Assembly: GCA_038503065.1 (NCBI GenBank)
Contig: JBCAMK010000002.1
Coordinates: 2,976,001-3,040,000, forward strand
Length of the DNA: 64,000 bases
Origin: Paragyromitra xinjiangensis
Taxonomy: Eukaryota > Ascomycota > Pezizomycetes > Pezizales > Discinaceae
Direction: 5' to 3'
The position numbers and the translations under genes are program-made. This document shows, piece by piece, positions 20,672-30,662 of this stretch; within the stretch, counting starts at the first letter, position 1; the number at the start of each line of letters is the position of its first letter. A model generated the notes under the pieces. The model did no database searches. It was not told the DNA's origin and saw only the letters and a program-made list of their open reading frames with translations.

Positions 20672-23195
20672 ATCAGCACTCAACAATTCCCAACCCACCA
20701 ACGCCAGCGAAACCACCAAAGAATGTGAACAACTCACCTCTCTCATACAATTCGCCACCATCACAGCCATACCCTTATCGAAACCCAGCCAACATTCTAA
20801 AGGTTGGTGGACCAACAAACTTTCCAAACTCAAGAGGAAAATCAACACCATCAACCACTTATCTAGATCACCCAACCCACCACAGCACGCCAAAAGCCTA
20901 CTCAAAAACCTCCGAACACAATGGAAAATCGAAATAAATGAAGCCAAAAAACACCACTGGCACCAACGGCTATCCACCAACGATCCCAAACAAATCTGGC
21001 AGGCCATCAAGCAAACCAATGGCCGCAGACACCCCACAACCATCCAACCCCTACATAATGCACCCGATTTTGAAGCACAATGCAACGCCTTCAAATCCAC
21101 CTTCTTCCCACCCATTCTTGCTTCCCCCCAACCACTACCACAAAACTGGCTCCCTTCACCCACATCAGATCAATCCCTCAATACACCGCACATCACCCCA
21201 GAGCTGATTTCCAAATTACTTGCCAAAACCTCCCCCGCATCCGCTCCAGGACCCGACGGAATCCTCTACCCTCACATACAACACGTTCATCAAGCTGCTC
21301 CCCTACTTATTCCAAAAATTTTCACAGCCACTTTTCACTTTGGCACCTTTCCCGATATATGGAAACAAGCAATCGTCACACCCATACCCAAAGCAGGCAA
21401 AGACGATTACACTAAACCCAACGCTTACCGCCCCATCTCATTACTATCATGCCTTGGCATACTCTTAGAACGCATCATCACTAGACAATTAGAAATCGCT
21501 GCAATAAACTCAGGCATAATCAACCATCAACATACAGGTGGGCGCACAGGAATCTCAGCAAAAGATGCTCTACAACAAATCATCACACCATCCCAATCTT
21601 GGCTTGACACTCCTGCCACAACAGGACATCAAAAACAACTGCGACCCTCTATCCTCACCACAGACATTGAAGGAGCCTTTAACTGTGTCATTCATCAACA
21701 AATGACCGCTATTTTTCTCCACTTCAAATTTCCTACATACCTAATACGATGGTATCAAAGTTTCACCACCAATCGAACAATAGCCTTCCGATTCAACAGC
21801 ACCACAAGCCCAACATCACCTTTTAACAGTGGTCTTCCCCAAGGATCCGCCGTTTCTTCCATTGCCTTCACCATATACAGTGCCGCACTAGACACTGAAC
21901 CATCTCCCTCCAACCTCATCCATTCCAATACATACATTGACGACAATGCCATGCTACAAGCAAGCTTTTCACAGAAATTTGCCACCATGACACTACAACA
22001 TTGTCTCAACCTCAAAATCGAAAGAGGCTCACACCTCAACATCCTCTTCTCTCCGCCAAAAACAGAACTTATGCATCTGAGACTCAATTCCAGAATCAAA
22101 GATCCCACCCCCATTCCCATCACACTATATGATCAGAGCATTTTACCCACCAAACAAAACCGCATGCTAGGCCTCATAATCGATCGAAGATTAACCTTTC
22201 ACAAACATACTCATCACATCGTTGCCTCCCTACTGAAAACTAAAGGAGCCATATATCCTCTTCTCAAATCCATACACCTCACCCCTGCCACAATACATCA
22301 CATCCTACACATAGTGCACATTCCCAAAATGTTATGGGGTTCCCCCATATGGTGGACAGGTGCACCCACCATAATAGACAACATTCAACCAGCATATCAC
22401 AGCCTCACCCGCCTCATCACGGGCCTTCCCAGATACATCAAAATAATCCATTTATTACGCGAAGCCGCATTACCACCGCTTAACTTATTATTAGATTATC
22501 ATTCACAAAAATATGGCATCCGCATACTAAAAAACAATGCGCACAACCCAGCCTTCCTCCCATTACTCAAGCTCCTCCCACAAACAACAGAATACAAAGG
22601 AACAGGACTCAAAAGAATAGCCTCCCTGCTTCAACCCCTCATCAACAACCTACCTCTTGAAAGACTTGATTTTCCCTTTCATTCCCCATTTCTCACGCCC
22701 AACTCCCTACCAATTTCTCAACTTTCCAAACAACAAACAGCCACGCAACACATCACCTGGACAGGTACACTTGAGAATTCCTGGCTCCTATATACAGATG
22801 GCTTCCTCAATGACAATGGACACACATCCTCCGCCGCGTACATTTCCCATATACGATATGGCATCACCACTCAAACTTACACACATTCCTGCGCCCTCGG
22901 ATATCATGCCGAAAACGAAGACGCTGAAATTCACGCCATACAAGAAGCTTTAGCTCTCTTGCTTCAACACATTGTTTTCCCAGCCCTATTCATATATGCG
23001 TTGACAATCAAAATGCCCTAAAGTCACTCGCAGGGGGACCCACACATAACAAAGAATATCTTTGGCATGCACACAACGCATGCAATTCACTCCAAAACAA
23101 AGGATGTTCCATCAGTGGAATATGGACCCCTTCCCACACACAAATCTTCTGCAACGAGAAAGCCGATCAACTGGCTACACTCGCTCACAACAAAC
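20672..23195 (+). pseudogene. LINE-A2 ORF2, 3' part (RT and RNase H), broken
   Basis: Resumes the A2 frame directly after LTR-1a and stays open to 23021, carrying motif A DIEGAFNCV, LPQGSAVSS, YIDD and the start of RNase H (YTDGF, Ser to Phe; AEIHA). A frameshift just before the VDNQ segment ends it with a new TAA. The shifted frame continues (DNQNALKSL, WTPSHTQ, EKADQLA) to 23195, where LTR-1b truncates it. The final part of the protein and the 3' UTR are missing. Confidence 0.92.
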
Positions 23196-23928
23196 TGTAA
23201 CAGGGGTGGTCCTCTAGACAACTGCTAAGGCTAGGTAGGAAAACGGCCGTTGCTTATACTAAAGTCAGGCTGAGATCTTAAAGTATTTTCGTGCAGTATA
23301 CTCAATAATCTTAAGGGCAGAACTCGGTAATTCTCGTCCCTAGGTCCCTGGTTGAAGATGGAGAAGAGCAACTGGTGGCGGGGCTCGCCAGTACTTGTAG
23401 TACTGCATGCTCGCCGCCTCTACTCAGTTCTATTCAGCTGGGGGATCCGATTAACCCTGAATCCTGTCAGTGATCATGGGCGGGTCTCTTTGGAAGTGTT
23501 CTCTCACATTCCGCTGGAGTTCTGCACCTCATGTGCAACCACTCCTCATGCACTGCTCTACCAGTCAGGACTCTATGATCCGCCAGCCTAGTCCTACAGG
23601 ACTACTAGCATGGCGCTGATCAGTCCATAGTTGCGTCAGGCGTCCGCTAGAATAGGTCTCCCAGTTGCGCCGCCTATCAGCCATAGCTGGTGGGGCATGC
23701 ACAGGTGGATTAGGAACTCAACCGCATTTCTATGTGCTTGATGTCGTCGGAGATCTGCTACAGGCCCATCAGGCCTAGCACCTCTGGATGTTCCTAACCA
23801 CCAGGTCAGCGGGGTACTGGTGTTCCCTAGCATGTGGTAGCTACTCCACTCATGCTGGTCCTAGTACCTCTCCGTCTGCCCGGGTCAATTCTACCTTTGG
23901 CATGTAACAGCCTTGTGGGTCGGTTACA
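23196..23928 (-). repeat. Solo LTR-1b (733 bp), inverted
   Basis: Reverse complement of LTR-1a with TG...CA ends. It is the empty-site reference for the Helitron (GAGTATACTGC uninterrupted). Flanks differ (CAAAC left, AGACC right), so no duplication is seen. LINE-A2 lies left and Gypsy pol right, suggesting recombination between two LTR-1 copies or a deletion. Confidence 0.92.
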
Positions 23929-24265
23929 AGACCTACCCCCGCAGATGAAGATTCATCCTGTGTTCCATGTTAGCCTACTGGAGCCATACAAAGCTCCTGC
24001 CGACCCACTGAGAAGAGTGCCCCCGCCGGAGCCAGAGGAGATAGAAGGCCAGGAGAACTGGGTGGTCAACGAGGTGGTGGATTCAAGGGTGAACCGGCAG
24101 GTGAAGAGGGTGGAATACCTAGTGCTCTGGGAAGGATTCGAGCAGGAGGATGCTACTTGGGAACCATGGGAGAACCTGAAGAGGACTGCGGAGGATGCAC
24201 TCCTGGACTTCCACAGACGCTACCCCAAGAAGCCTAGGGATGCTCGAGTGAAGGGGCTATCGTAG
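23929..24265 (+). pseudogene. Gypsy pol 3' end: integrase C-terminus and chromodomain
   Basis: The frame runs through KIHPVFHVSLLEPYKAP, the conserved end of chromovirus integrases, then a chromodomain (VEYLVLWEGFEQEDATWEP) and the stop at 24265. Chromodomains guide integration to marked chromatin (family knowledge). Everything upstream is absent because LTR-1b replaces it. The stop is followed by the element's own 3' region and LTR-2, so LTR-2 belongs to this Gypsy family. Confidence 0.9.
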
Positions 24266-24447
24266 CCATGTTTCCTTTGTCTCTATTTCCTATCAATGAT
24301 ACAAGCTATCTTTCCTGCATTTCGATCTTTTCCTATCGCCGGGATTCTCTCTTCATTCATTTCACTTGTACAACACCATCATAGACCAAAACATAGAACG
24401 CATATTGTAACTAGACCCTGAGGGCAGGTTCTTGGAGAGGGAGGTAC
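24266..24447 (+). other. Gypsy 3' untranslated region and polypurine tract
   Basis: Non-coding. It ends in GGAGAGGGAGGTAC just before the LTR (TGTAACGG), as expected of the polypurine tract that primes plus-strand DNA. Confidence 0.8.
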
Positions 24448-24735
24448 TGTAACGGGTACGCCGTTACTGCCTCTAGTATGCATAGTAGATCAGGGCCGGA
24501 CTGATAGGACTTTAGGAGCCTGCATCGGTGGGGTTGCTCCCACATGCAGAGAGCTACCGCATCCCACTGATCTGGTTGATACAGAGGAACCGTATGTGCG
24601 TAAGCTGACGAGCTGACGACACATAGACGGCTGCATCTACCACTCCGAGGAAGTGGTAGAGTTCTGAATCAATCTGTGCAGTATGCATCAGCGAAAGTTG
24701 ATACGCAACGCACTGGCAGCGCTATCTACAGGTAA
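24448..24735 (+). repeat. LTR-2b, 5' part of the Gypsy 3' LTR
   Basis: Begins TGTAACGGGTACGCCGTTACTGCCTCTAGTATG. The first 20 bases nearly form a palindrome (TGTAACGG/CCGTTAC). The LINE-A target TACTGCCTCTAGT is intact here, so this is an empty site. The LTR is cut at about position 288 by LINE-B1. Confidence 0.9.
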
Positions 24736-24787
24736 TACACATACCCTGACATCGCTGATTGAAATAGCCGAAAACACCAAATTCTGC

Positions 24788-24823
24788 GTTGCAACCGCGT
24801 TACACACAGCAAAAAGTCTTTAA
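24788..24823 (+). promoter_or_regulatory. Conserved LINE 5' UTR box (B1 copy)
   Basis: GTTGCAACCGCGTTACACACAGCAAAAAGTCTTTAAC type block, shared with B0, B2, C2 and D1. Inferred promoter or RNA element. Confidence 0.45.
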
Positions 24824-25047
24824 CATTACTGCTTCCTTTCTCACCACTTTTACCCCGCTTCAGGAAATTTACCTCCTCCTGCATCGGAGTCATCACTCTG
24901 GATCCCCAAACTCCCCCCAGGAGATCCCCCTCACCCATCGCAACCCCAGTGCACTTTGTCCGTGTCCAAACAACCCCACCAAAGGTTGCTGGCCGCAAAC
25001 GAACTTCCTCTCACCTTTCTCCTCCCATCCAACGCAAAACCATTCCA

Positions 25048-26481
25048 ATGTCCCAAGCTGAAGGCTCCACTGCGCTCTCCGCCTTCGACGCAGCAGACCT
25101 CCCCATGACGGACAAACCCCCTTCCCACCACAGCAGCTCCTCTAGCGAAGCCGACGAAGACGAAGAAGATATCGGAGGACAAGATTACAACTCTGACATG
25201 AACTTCACCCAATTCGCGCCCGAGGAACTTCAAAACCTCAACCACAGCAAAGCCACCAACTATCTTGCCTGGCTCATCCAGAGCCAAATTGCAGACTTAA
25301 AGCTAGACTTCGAACAACAGCTAAACAGTCTCAAAACCCAGATCCAATTTAGCCACAAACAGCACGAATCCTCCCTCACCAAACTCGCTGATGTCAAGGC
25401 ACAAAACATCAGACTCCAAAATGATGTCCGCACCTTAGACAACAGGCTACACAACTTGCAAACAGCAAAAGCCACTCCAACTGCTCCCATCGTTCCCATT
25501 ATTCAAGCCCCTCAACTCACCAACCAAACCAAACCCAAGCAAGGAGCTCAAACCTCCTACGCTAACATCACTGCCCTGGCACCAGGGGAACCATCTTCCC
25601 AACAAACCCAAAACAAAAAGGGCAAAAAACCAACACCCCAACCCCTATACAAACCAGATTACACCACAGACAAAAGAGAAATAATTCTGGAACTCACTGA
25701 ACCCCTCCCAACAACGATCACCTCTGACGCAATTCTTTACGCCATAAACAACAAGCTAGGAGCACAAAAAACTTGCATCCTCGCAGTCAGAAAAACCAAT
25801 GGAGACAACTTAATGCTCCTCACACGCCCCAACGAACCAGCAGACACTTTCCTCACGCAATACCAACACGAAATCACCTCTGCATGCACGTTACTCAAAA
25901 TTCCCATCACCAACGCCAGAGTTAACAGCAGATGGTCCAAGTTCATTCTGGACAGCGTCCCAACCCACTTCAACGACAAACCAGTCCAAACCACAGACAT
26001 CACCAATGCACTCAAAGCAGCCCTCCCCGAAGTCGAACTCGCACAAGCACCTAGATGGCTCAGCACGGAAGAAGGCCGCAAAGGGAAAAAACATTCTTCC
26101 ATCGTCATTGCCATACCCGCCAAGCACACTCTCAAATCACTTGGATTCACCTACCTTAATCTCTTCAACGCCACATGCAAAGCCAGAGAATACCATCCCA
26201 TCAATCCCACCACCCAATGCCGCAACTGCCAAAAACTTGGACACCATGACGCAACATGCAAAAACGACACTGCCTGCGCCATATGCGCTCAACCTCACCA
26301 CACCAAAGATCACACATGCTCCACTCTCACCTGTAAAGGAGGAGCAAGATGCACCCACATGCCTCTCCGCTGCGCCTGCTGCGACACCAACCAACACACA
26401 GCCATCGATTGCCCAGAAAAAGCCAAAACCAGAGCCCTACATCTAGTAAATCGCTCCAAAAAACCCATCACCAAAAATTAA
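25048..26481 (+). CDS. LINE-B1 ORF1, gag-like RNA-binding protein (477 aa)
   Basis: Starts at ATG 25048 (MSQAEGSTALSAFDAADLP). An in-frame upstream extension begins with GTG only. The layout is the same as family A: acidic Ser/Glu stretch with EADEDEED, coiled coil, Pro/Gln/Thr linker, globular middle (EIILELTEPLP, NSRWSKFI) and C-terminal knuckles CRNCQKLGHHDATC, CAICAQPHHTKDHTC and CACCDTNQHTAIDC. Intact. One base separates its stop from the ORF2 ATG (TAAAATG), unlike the overlaps in families A, C and D. Confidence 0.92.
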   Translation: MSQAEGSTALSAFDAADLPMTDKPPSHHSSSSSEADEDEEDIGGQDYNSDMNFTQFAPEELQNLNHSKATNYLAWLIQSQIADLKLDFEQQLNSLKTQIQFSHKQHESSLTKLADVKAQNIRLQNDVRTLDNRLHNLQTAKATPTAPIVPIIQAPQLTNQTKPKQGAQTSYANITALAPGEPSSQQTQNKKGKKPTPQPLYKPDYTTDKREIILELTEPLPTTITSDAILYAINNKLGAQKTCILAVRKTNGDNLMLLTRPNEPADTFLTQYQHEITSACTLLKIPITNARVNSRWSKFILDSVPTHFNDKPVQTTDITNALKAALPEVELAQAPRWLSTEEGRKGKKHSSIVIAIPAKHTLKSLGFTYLNLFNATCKAREYHPINPTTQCRNCQKLGHHDATCKNDTACAICAQPHHTKDHTCSTLTCKGGARCTHMPLRCACCDTNQHTAIDCPEKAKTRALHLVNRSKKPITKN

Positions 26482-26482
26482 A

Positions 26483-29400
26483 ATGACAACCAAATCATCA
26501 GGCATAGCCCAGGTACAGCAACTGAACTGTGCCAAAGGAATGGCCTCTACCTATTCAGTAACCCAACATGCTGCAACGAACAAAAATTTAATAGCACTCC
26601 TACTACAAGACCCCTGGTGCCTACCAACTGGCCTACCACCTCAAATTCCAAATTTCACATTATTTGCACCTTTATCACCCAACCCCAAATGTGTCACGTA
26701 CATCAAGTCACATCTCGACCCAACACAAAAATCAACATACTTCAACAACTGCCTAACAGTGCAAATCAAACTTCCAAACCTGACAATCGACATCACCAAC
26801 ATTTATGCAAACCACTTACCATCATCGCACAATTATCTATCCACCAACACCTTCCTACCCAACCACATCATCTGCGGAGACTTTAATCTCCACCACACAT
26901 GGTGGTATGGCGCCAAAACACATCTACACTTCCCAACCATCGACAGAACCAGGCCAATATCCAACCTCCTGGTCTCTTGGTTAGAGGAACAAGCATATCA
27001 TCTCCACAACCACCCGGGAACATACACACACTTCCCACGCAATGGCAACAATCCCTCCGTAATTGACCTCAGGCTATCCAAAGGCATCGAACACCTTGCC
27101 CAGTTATGGGAAAGCGACTCAGGCCTCAAAGATGGCTCGGATCACGCAACCATCACCACAACATTTGTCCTAAACGCACACACTCACACTCGCCCCAAAA
27201 GGGACATCCATAAAGCAGATTGGAATAAATTCCATCGCATAATACAAAACCATCCTATACACAACATGCCACTCACAACCAAAGCACATACCACAATAGC
27301 TTGCGAAACCCTGACTCTCTTGCTACAGCAAGCAACAGAAGCCGCAATTCCTCTTTCCAAACCCTCACAAAAGTCCAAATCATGGTGGACGAAAGAACTC
27401 ACCAAACTGCGAAAGGCCCTCAGCGCCACAAATAAACACAGCAGATCACATCCCACACCGGAAAACAAACTCACCGCCAAAAACCTACACAAAAAATGGC
27501 AAAAAGAAGTCAAGCTCGCTAAAGAACATCACTGGCAGCAAAGACTCAACACCAGCGACCCCAACACCTTATGGAAAACCATCAAACAATCCAAAGGACG
27601 TACCCCCCCCACCAACATCCCCTCACTCGAAAACAAATCCGAATTCCAAGATAAATGCCAAATTTTTACAAAAGCATTCTTTCCCCCCAACAATTCCACC
27701 CCACAACCAATACCACCACAATGGCTACAATCCCCACACACAAACATTACACATGAACTTCCACACATCACAACACACCACATCAGCAAACTCCTCGCTA
27801 AAACCAACAACAATTCAGCCCCAGGTGCAGACGGCATAACATATCCAATCATCACCCAAGCACACCTCGCCGATCCCAACCTCATACCCAAAATTTTCAA
27901 TCAAGCATTACTACATTCAGTCATGCCATCTTGTTGGAAACACGCCCTCATCACCCCAATACCCAAGGCATCCAAACCTGATTACTCTACACCCAAATCC
28001 TACCGCCCCATCTCCCTACTTTCATGCCTAGGCAAACTTCTGGAGAAATGCGTAGCCAAAAAATTAGAAGCTTACGCAATCACCACAGGCGCAATCAACT
28101 CTCAACACACAGGAGCAAAAACCTCCATATCCGCCATCGACCCCCTAGCCAACCTACTCACCACAGCTCAAGAGTGGCTCGATAGGAAAATCATCAGAAG
28201 TAAAAACAAAAGCGGCAACAGGGAAATCAGACCCTCCCTTCTCACCTCCGATATAGAAGGAGCGTTCAATTGTGTCATTCATTCACAAATGCTCCACATC
28301 CTTCAACATTATACATTTCCCAATTGGATCACTAACTGGTACAAAGAATTCAATAACAATCGTACAATTTCCTTTTCCTTTAATCAACAAAAAGAAAATC
28401 CCAAACCATTCCCGCAAGGCCTCCCACAAGGCTCACCAATTTCATCCATTGCATTCACCATATACAGCGCAGCCTTAGACGCCACACCATCCCCTTCAAA
28501 TCTCCAACTCTCCTCTTTCTATATAGATGACGATGCACTCCTACAAGGCGCTTTTAGCACCAAATTCGCCAATATCACCCTGCAAAACAGATTCAAGGAA
28601 AAAATCAACAGGGCCAAATACCTAAATATCAATTATTCACCTCCCAAAACGGAACTCATACATTTTCTCACGAAAACCACTCCAAGAAAATTAGACAGTC
28701 CACTCACCATACCAGCAATCAACCTCGAAATATTACCATCGCAAGTAATCAAATCACTTGGTATTCACATAGACGACAAGCTCTCCTTCCTCCCACAAAT
28801 AGACAAAGCTTCCAACCGACTCAGGGCGATTACACAACGCCTTAGCACCATGGCCAAAGCACATAATCTTACCCCATCCAATCTTCATCAACTTATCAAT
28901 GCCCTAGCCATACCCAACTTCCTATGGGGCTTGCCCCTCTGGTGGACAGGCAAACACAATCTTTTGGAAAGAATCAAACCAGCCTACCATTCACTCGCCA
29001 GATTAATCACGGGACTTCCACGGCGAACTAAACTCGAAAAGCTACTCGCGGAAGCTGCCCTTCCACCTTTAGACCTCCTACTAGACATGTACACACAAAA
29101 ATACGCCATCAGAATCTTAAAAACAGGACCTCACAATCCAGCTTTTCTCCCTTTGATCAAACTATTACCACAAAACCAAGAGTACCAAGGAACAGGACTC
29201 AAACGCATTGCCTCACTTCTTACACCACTGCTCCAACATTCTCCACCCCTCGAAAATCTCATTCCACCCTCCCCACCAATTTACCTTTCATCCGAAAATA
29301 TTTTCATATCTTCCAAATCCAAAGAAGAAACAGCCCAAGAACACAAATCCTGGACTGGCACACTAGAAAACGCTTGGCTCTTATACTCCGATGGCTCTAA

Positions 29401-30169
29401 AGCCGAAGACGGAACCACATCAGTTGCAGCACACCTAATCCACATCCGCTACGGCATTGAAACACAAAGCTTTTCACACCAATGCAATATTGCACACCAC
29501 GCCGAAAACGAAGATGCAGAAATCCATGGCATACAAGAAGCCACTCATCTACTCGTCAACCACATCATGCATCCCACCCCAGTCTTCCTCTGCGTAGACA
29601 ATCAAAACGCCCTACTGGCGCTAACAGGCGCAACCACAGCCAACAGGGAATACCTATGGCGCACCCTCACCAGCATACAAACTTTACAATCAATCAGCTG
29701 CCAAGTAATGGGCAAATGGACCCCATCACACACAGGCATCACAGGAAATGAAATGGCAGATCGTTTAGCCAAAGAAGCCTACCACTTATCACCATGCAAA
29801 TGGACGCGAACCACATTAAACTGGCTATCTCTCCAACCACGCAAAACCCTACATCAAAAATGGGCTCCCCCACATCCTCATTCTAAAAGATTAAATTTAA
29901 AAATCGCCCAGTTGCCTTTACATCGCGCAAAAAGAATATGGAAAGTCAGAAACGAACTTTCAAAAGCCGACCACCTACCGGGACAACCCCCCACCATCTG
30001 TCAATGCGGAGAAGAAGATTCTACCAAACACCGCATCCTTTCCTGCCCACTCTATAATACTGAAAGAGTATTATTTTTCGAACAACGGGATATTAAATGG
30101 GATTTTCTTTTTGGAAATGATTTGAATATTGCGAATTGTTTTTCTTTTATGGATGCGCTTGATATTTGA
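26483..30169 (+). CDS. LINE-B1 ORF2, APE endonuclease / reverse transcriptase / RNase H (1228 aa)
   Basis: Endonuclease: QLNCAKGMAS, LQDPW (Asp where families C and D have Glu), GDFNLHHTWWYG, GSDH. Reverse transcriptase: DIEGAFNCV at 590, LPQGSPISS, YIDDDALL at 680. RNase H: YSDGS at about 969, AEIHG, VDNQNAL, PSHTGITGNEMAD. A Cys motif CQCGEEDSTKH follows. Moderately diverged from family A throughout, with the same organisation. No stop or frameshift. Confidence 0.93.
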   Translation: MTTKSSGIAQVQQLNCAKGMASTYSVTQHAATNKNLIALLLQDPWCLPTGLPPQIPNFTLFAPLSPNPKCVTYIKSHLDPTQKSTYFNNCLTVQIKLPNLTIDITNIYANHLPSSHNYLSTNTFLPNHIICGDFNLHHTWWYGAKTHLHFPTIDRTRPISNLLVSWLEEQAYHLHNHPGTYTHFPRNGNNPSVIDLRLSKGIEHLAQLWESDSGLKDGSDHATITTTFVLNAHTHTRPKRDIHKADWNKFHRIIQNHPIHNMPLTTKAHTTIACETLTLLLQQATEAAIPLSKPSQKSKSWWTKELTKLRKALSATNKHSRSHPTPENKLTAKNLHKKWQKEVKLAKEHHWQQRLNTSDPNTLWKTIKQSKGRTPPTNIPSLENKSEFQDKCQIFTKAFFPPNNSTPQPIPPQWLQSPHTNITHELPHITTHHISKLLAKTNNNSAPGADGITYPIITQAHLADPNLIPKIFNQALLHSVMPSCWKHALITPIPKASKPDYSTPKSYRPISLLSCLGKLLEKCVAKKLEAYAITTGAINSQHTGAKTSISAIDPLANLLTTAQEWLDRKIIRSKNKSGNREIRPSLLTSDIEGAFNCVIHSQMLHILQHYTFPNWITNWYKEFNNNRTISFSFNQQKENPKPFPQGLPQGSPISSIAFTIYSAALDATPSPSNLQLSSFYIDDDALLQGAFSTKFANITLQNRFKEKINRAKYLNINYSPPKTELIHFLTKTTPRKLDSPLTIPAINLEILPSQVIKSLGIHIDDKLSFLPQIDKASNRLRAITQRLSTMAKAHNLTPSNLHQLINALAIPNFLWGLPLWWTGKHNLLERIKPAYHSLARLITGLPRRTKLEKLLAEAALPPLDLLLDMYTQKYAIRILKTGPHNPAFLPLIKLLPQNQEYQGTGLKRIASLLTPLLQHSPPLENLIPPSPPIYLSSENIFISSKSKEETAQEHKSWTGTLENAWLLYSDGSKAEDGTTSVAAHLIHIRYGIETQSFSHQCNIAHHAENEDAEIHGIQEATHLLVNHIMHPTPVFLCVDNQNALLALTGATTANREYLWRTLTSIQTLQSISCQVMGKWTPSHTGITGNEMADRLAKEAYHLSPCKWTRTTLNWLSLQPRKTLHQKWAPPHPHSKRLNLKIAQLPLHRAKRIWKVRNELSKADHLPGQPPTICQCGEEDSTKHRILSCPLYNTERVLFFEQRDIKWDFLFGNDLNIANCFSFMDALDI

Positions 30170-30351
30170 AATTGTTTTTCATATTGTTAGTTCGGTTAAG
30201 TTTTGTTTTAGTTGTTTTGTTGTTTTTGTTTTTGGTTTTGTTTTTGTTTTTGTTTTGTTTGTTTTGTTTTAAGGGGAGGTCTTTAGCGGTGGAAGTTGAG
30301 GCGATATACTTTGTATCAGGGCCGTATAAAAATAAATAAAAATAAATAAAT
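30170..30351 (+). other. LINE-B1 3' UTR
   Basis: A GTTTTG/GTTTTT-rich stretch, then GGCGATATACTTTGTATCAGGGCCGTA (the block shared with family A) and the A-rich tail. No gene. Confidence 0.75.
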
Positions 30352-30412
30352 ACACATACCCTGACATCGCTGATTGAAAAAGCCGAAAACACCAAATTCT
30401 GCGTTGCAACCG

Positions 30413-30437
30413 CGTTACACACAGCAAAAAGTCTTTA
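30413..30437 (+). promoter_or_regulatory. Conserved LINE 5' UTR box (B2 copy)
   Basis: GTTGCAACCGCGTTACACACAGCAAAAAG, as in B1, C2 and D1. Inferred role only. Confidence 0.4.
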
Positions 30438-30662
30438 ACTTTACTGCTTCCTTTCTCACCACTTTTACCCCGCTTCAGGAAATTTACCTCCTCCTGCATC
30501 GGAGCCATCACTCTGGATCCCCAAACTCCCCCCAGGAGATCCCCCTCACCCATCGCAACCCCAGTGCACTTTGTCCGTGTCCAAACAACCCCACCAAAGG
30601 TTGCTGGCCACAAACGAACCTCCTCTCACCTTTCTCCTCCCATTCAACGCAAAGCAATTCCA

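Larger units (their letters stand above)
7021..23195 (+). mobile_element. LINE-A2, broken family A element split by solo LTR-1a and Helitron
   Basis: Head to tail with A1. Its 5' UTR (TATAATACGCGACC...) starts right after the shared 13-bp LTR-2 flank. The element runs 7021-9562, is interrupted at 9563-20671, resumes at 20672 after the ATCAG duplication and ends at 23195, where inverted LTR-1b removes its 3' end. ORF1 is open. ORF2 has a nonsense codon, the insertion and a frameshift. Confidence 0.92.
24736..30351 (+). mobile_element. LINE-B1, full-length intact non-LTR retrotransposon
   Basis: 5' UTR from ACACATACCCTGACATCGC, ORF1, ORF2, then a 3' UTR ending in an A-rich (AAAATAAAT) tail. 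The left flank is LTR-2; the right flank is directly the 5' end of LINE-B2. Both ORFs are open, so the copy may be competent. No target duplication can be read because B2 occupies the right side. Confidence 0.92.

Noticed and set aside
23196..23928. Short open frames shared by the two LTR-1 copies (one begins MLGNTSTS)
   Set aside because: They lie inside an LTR, are under 80 codons and appear only because the LTR is duplicated.
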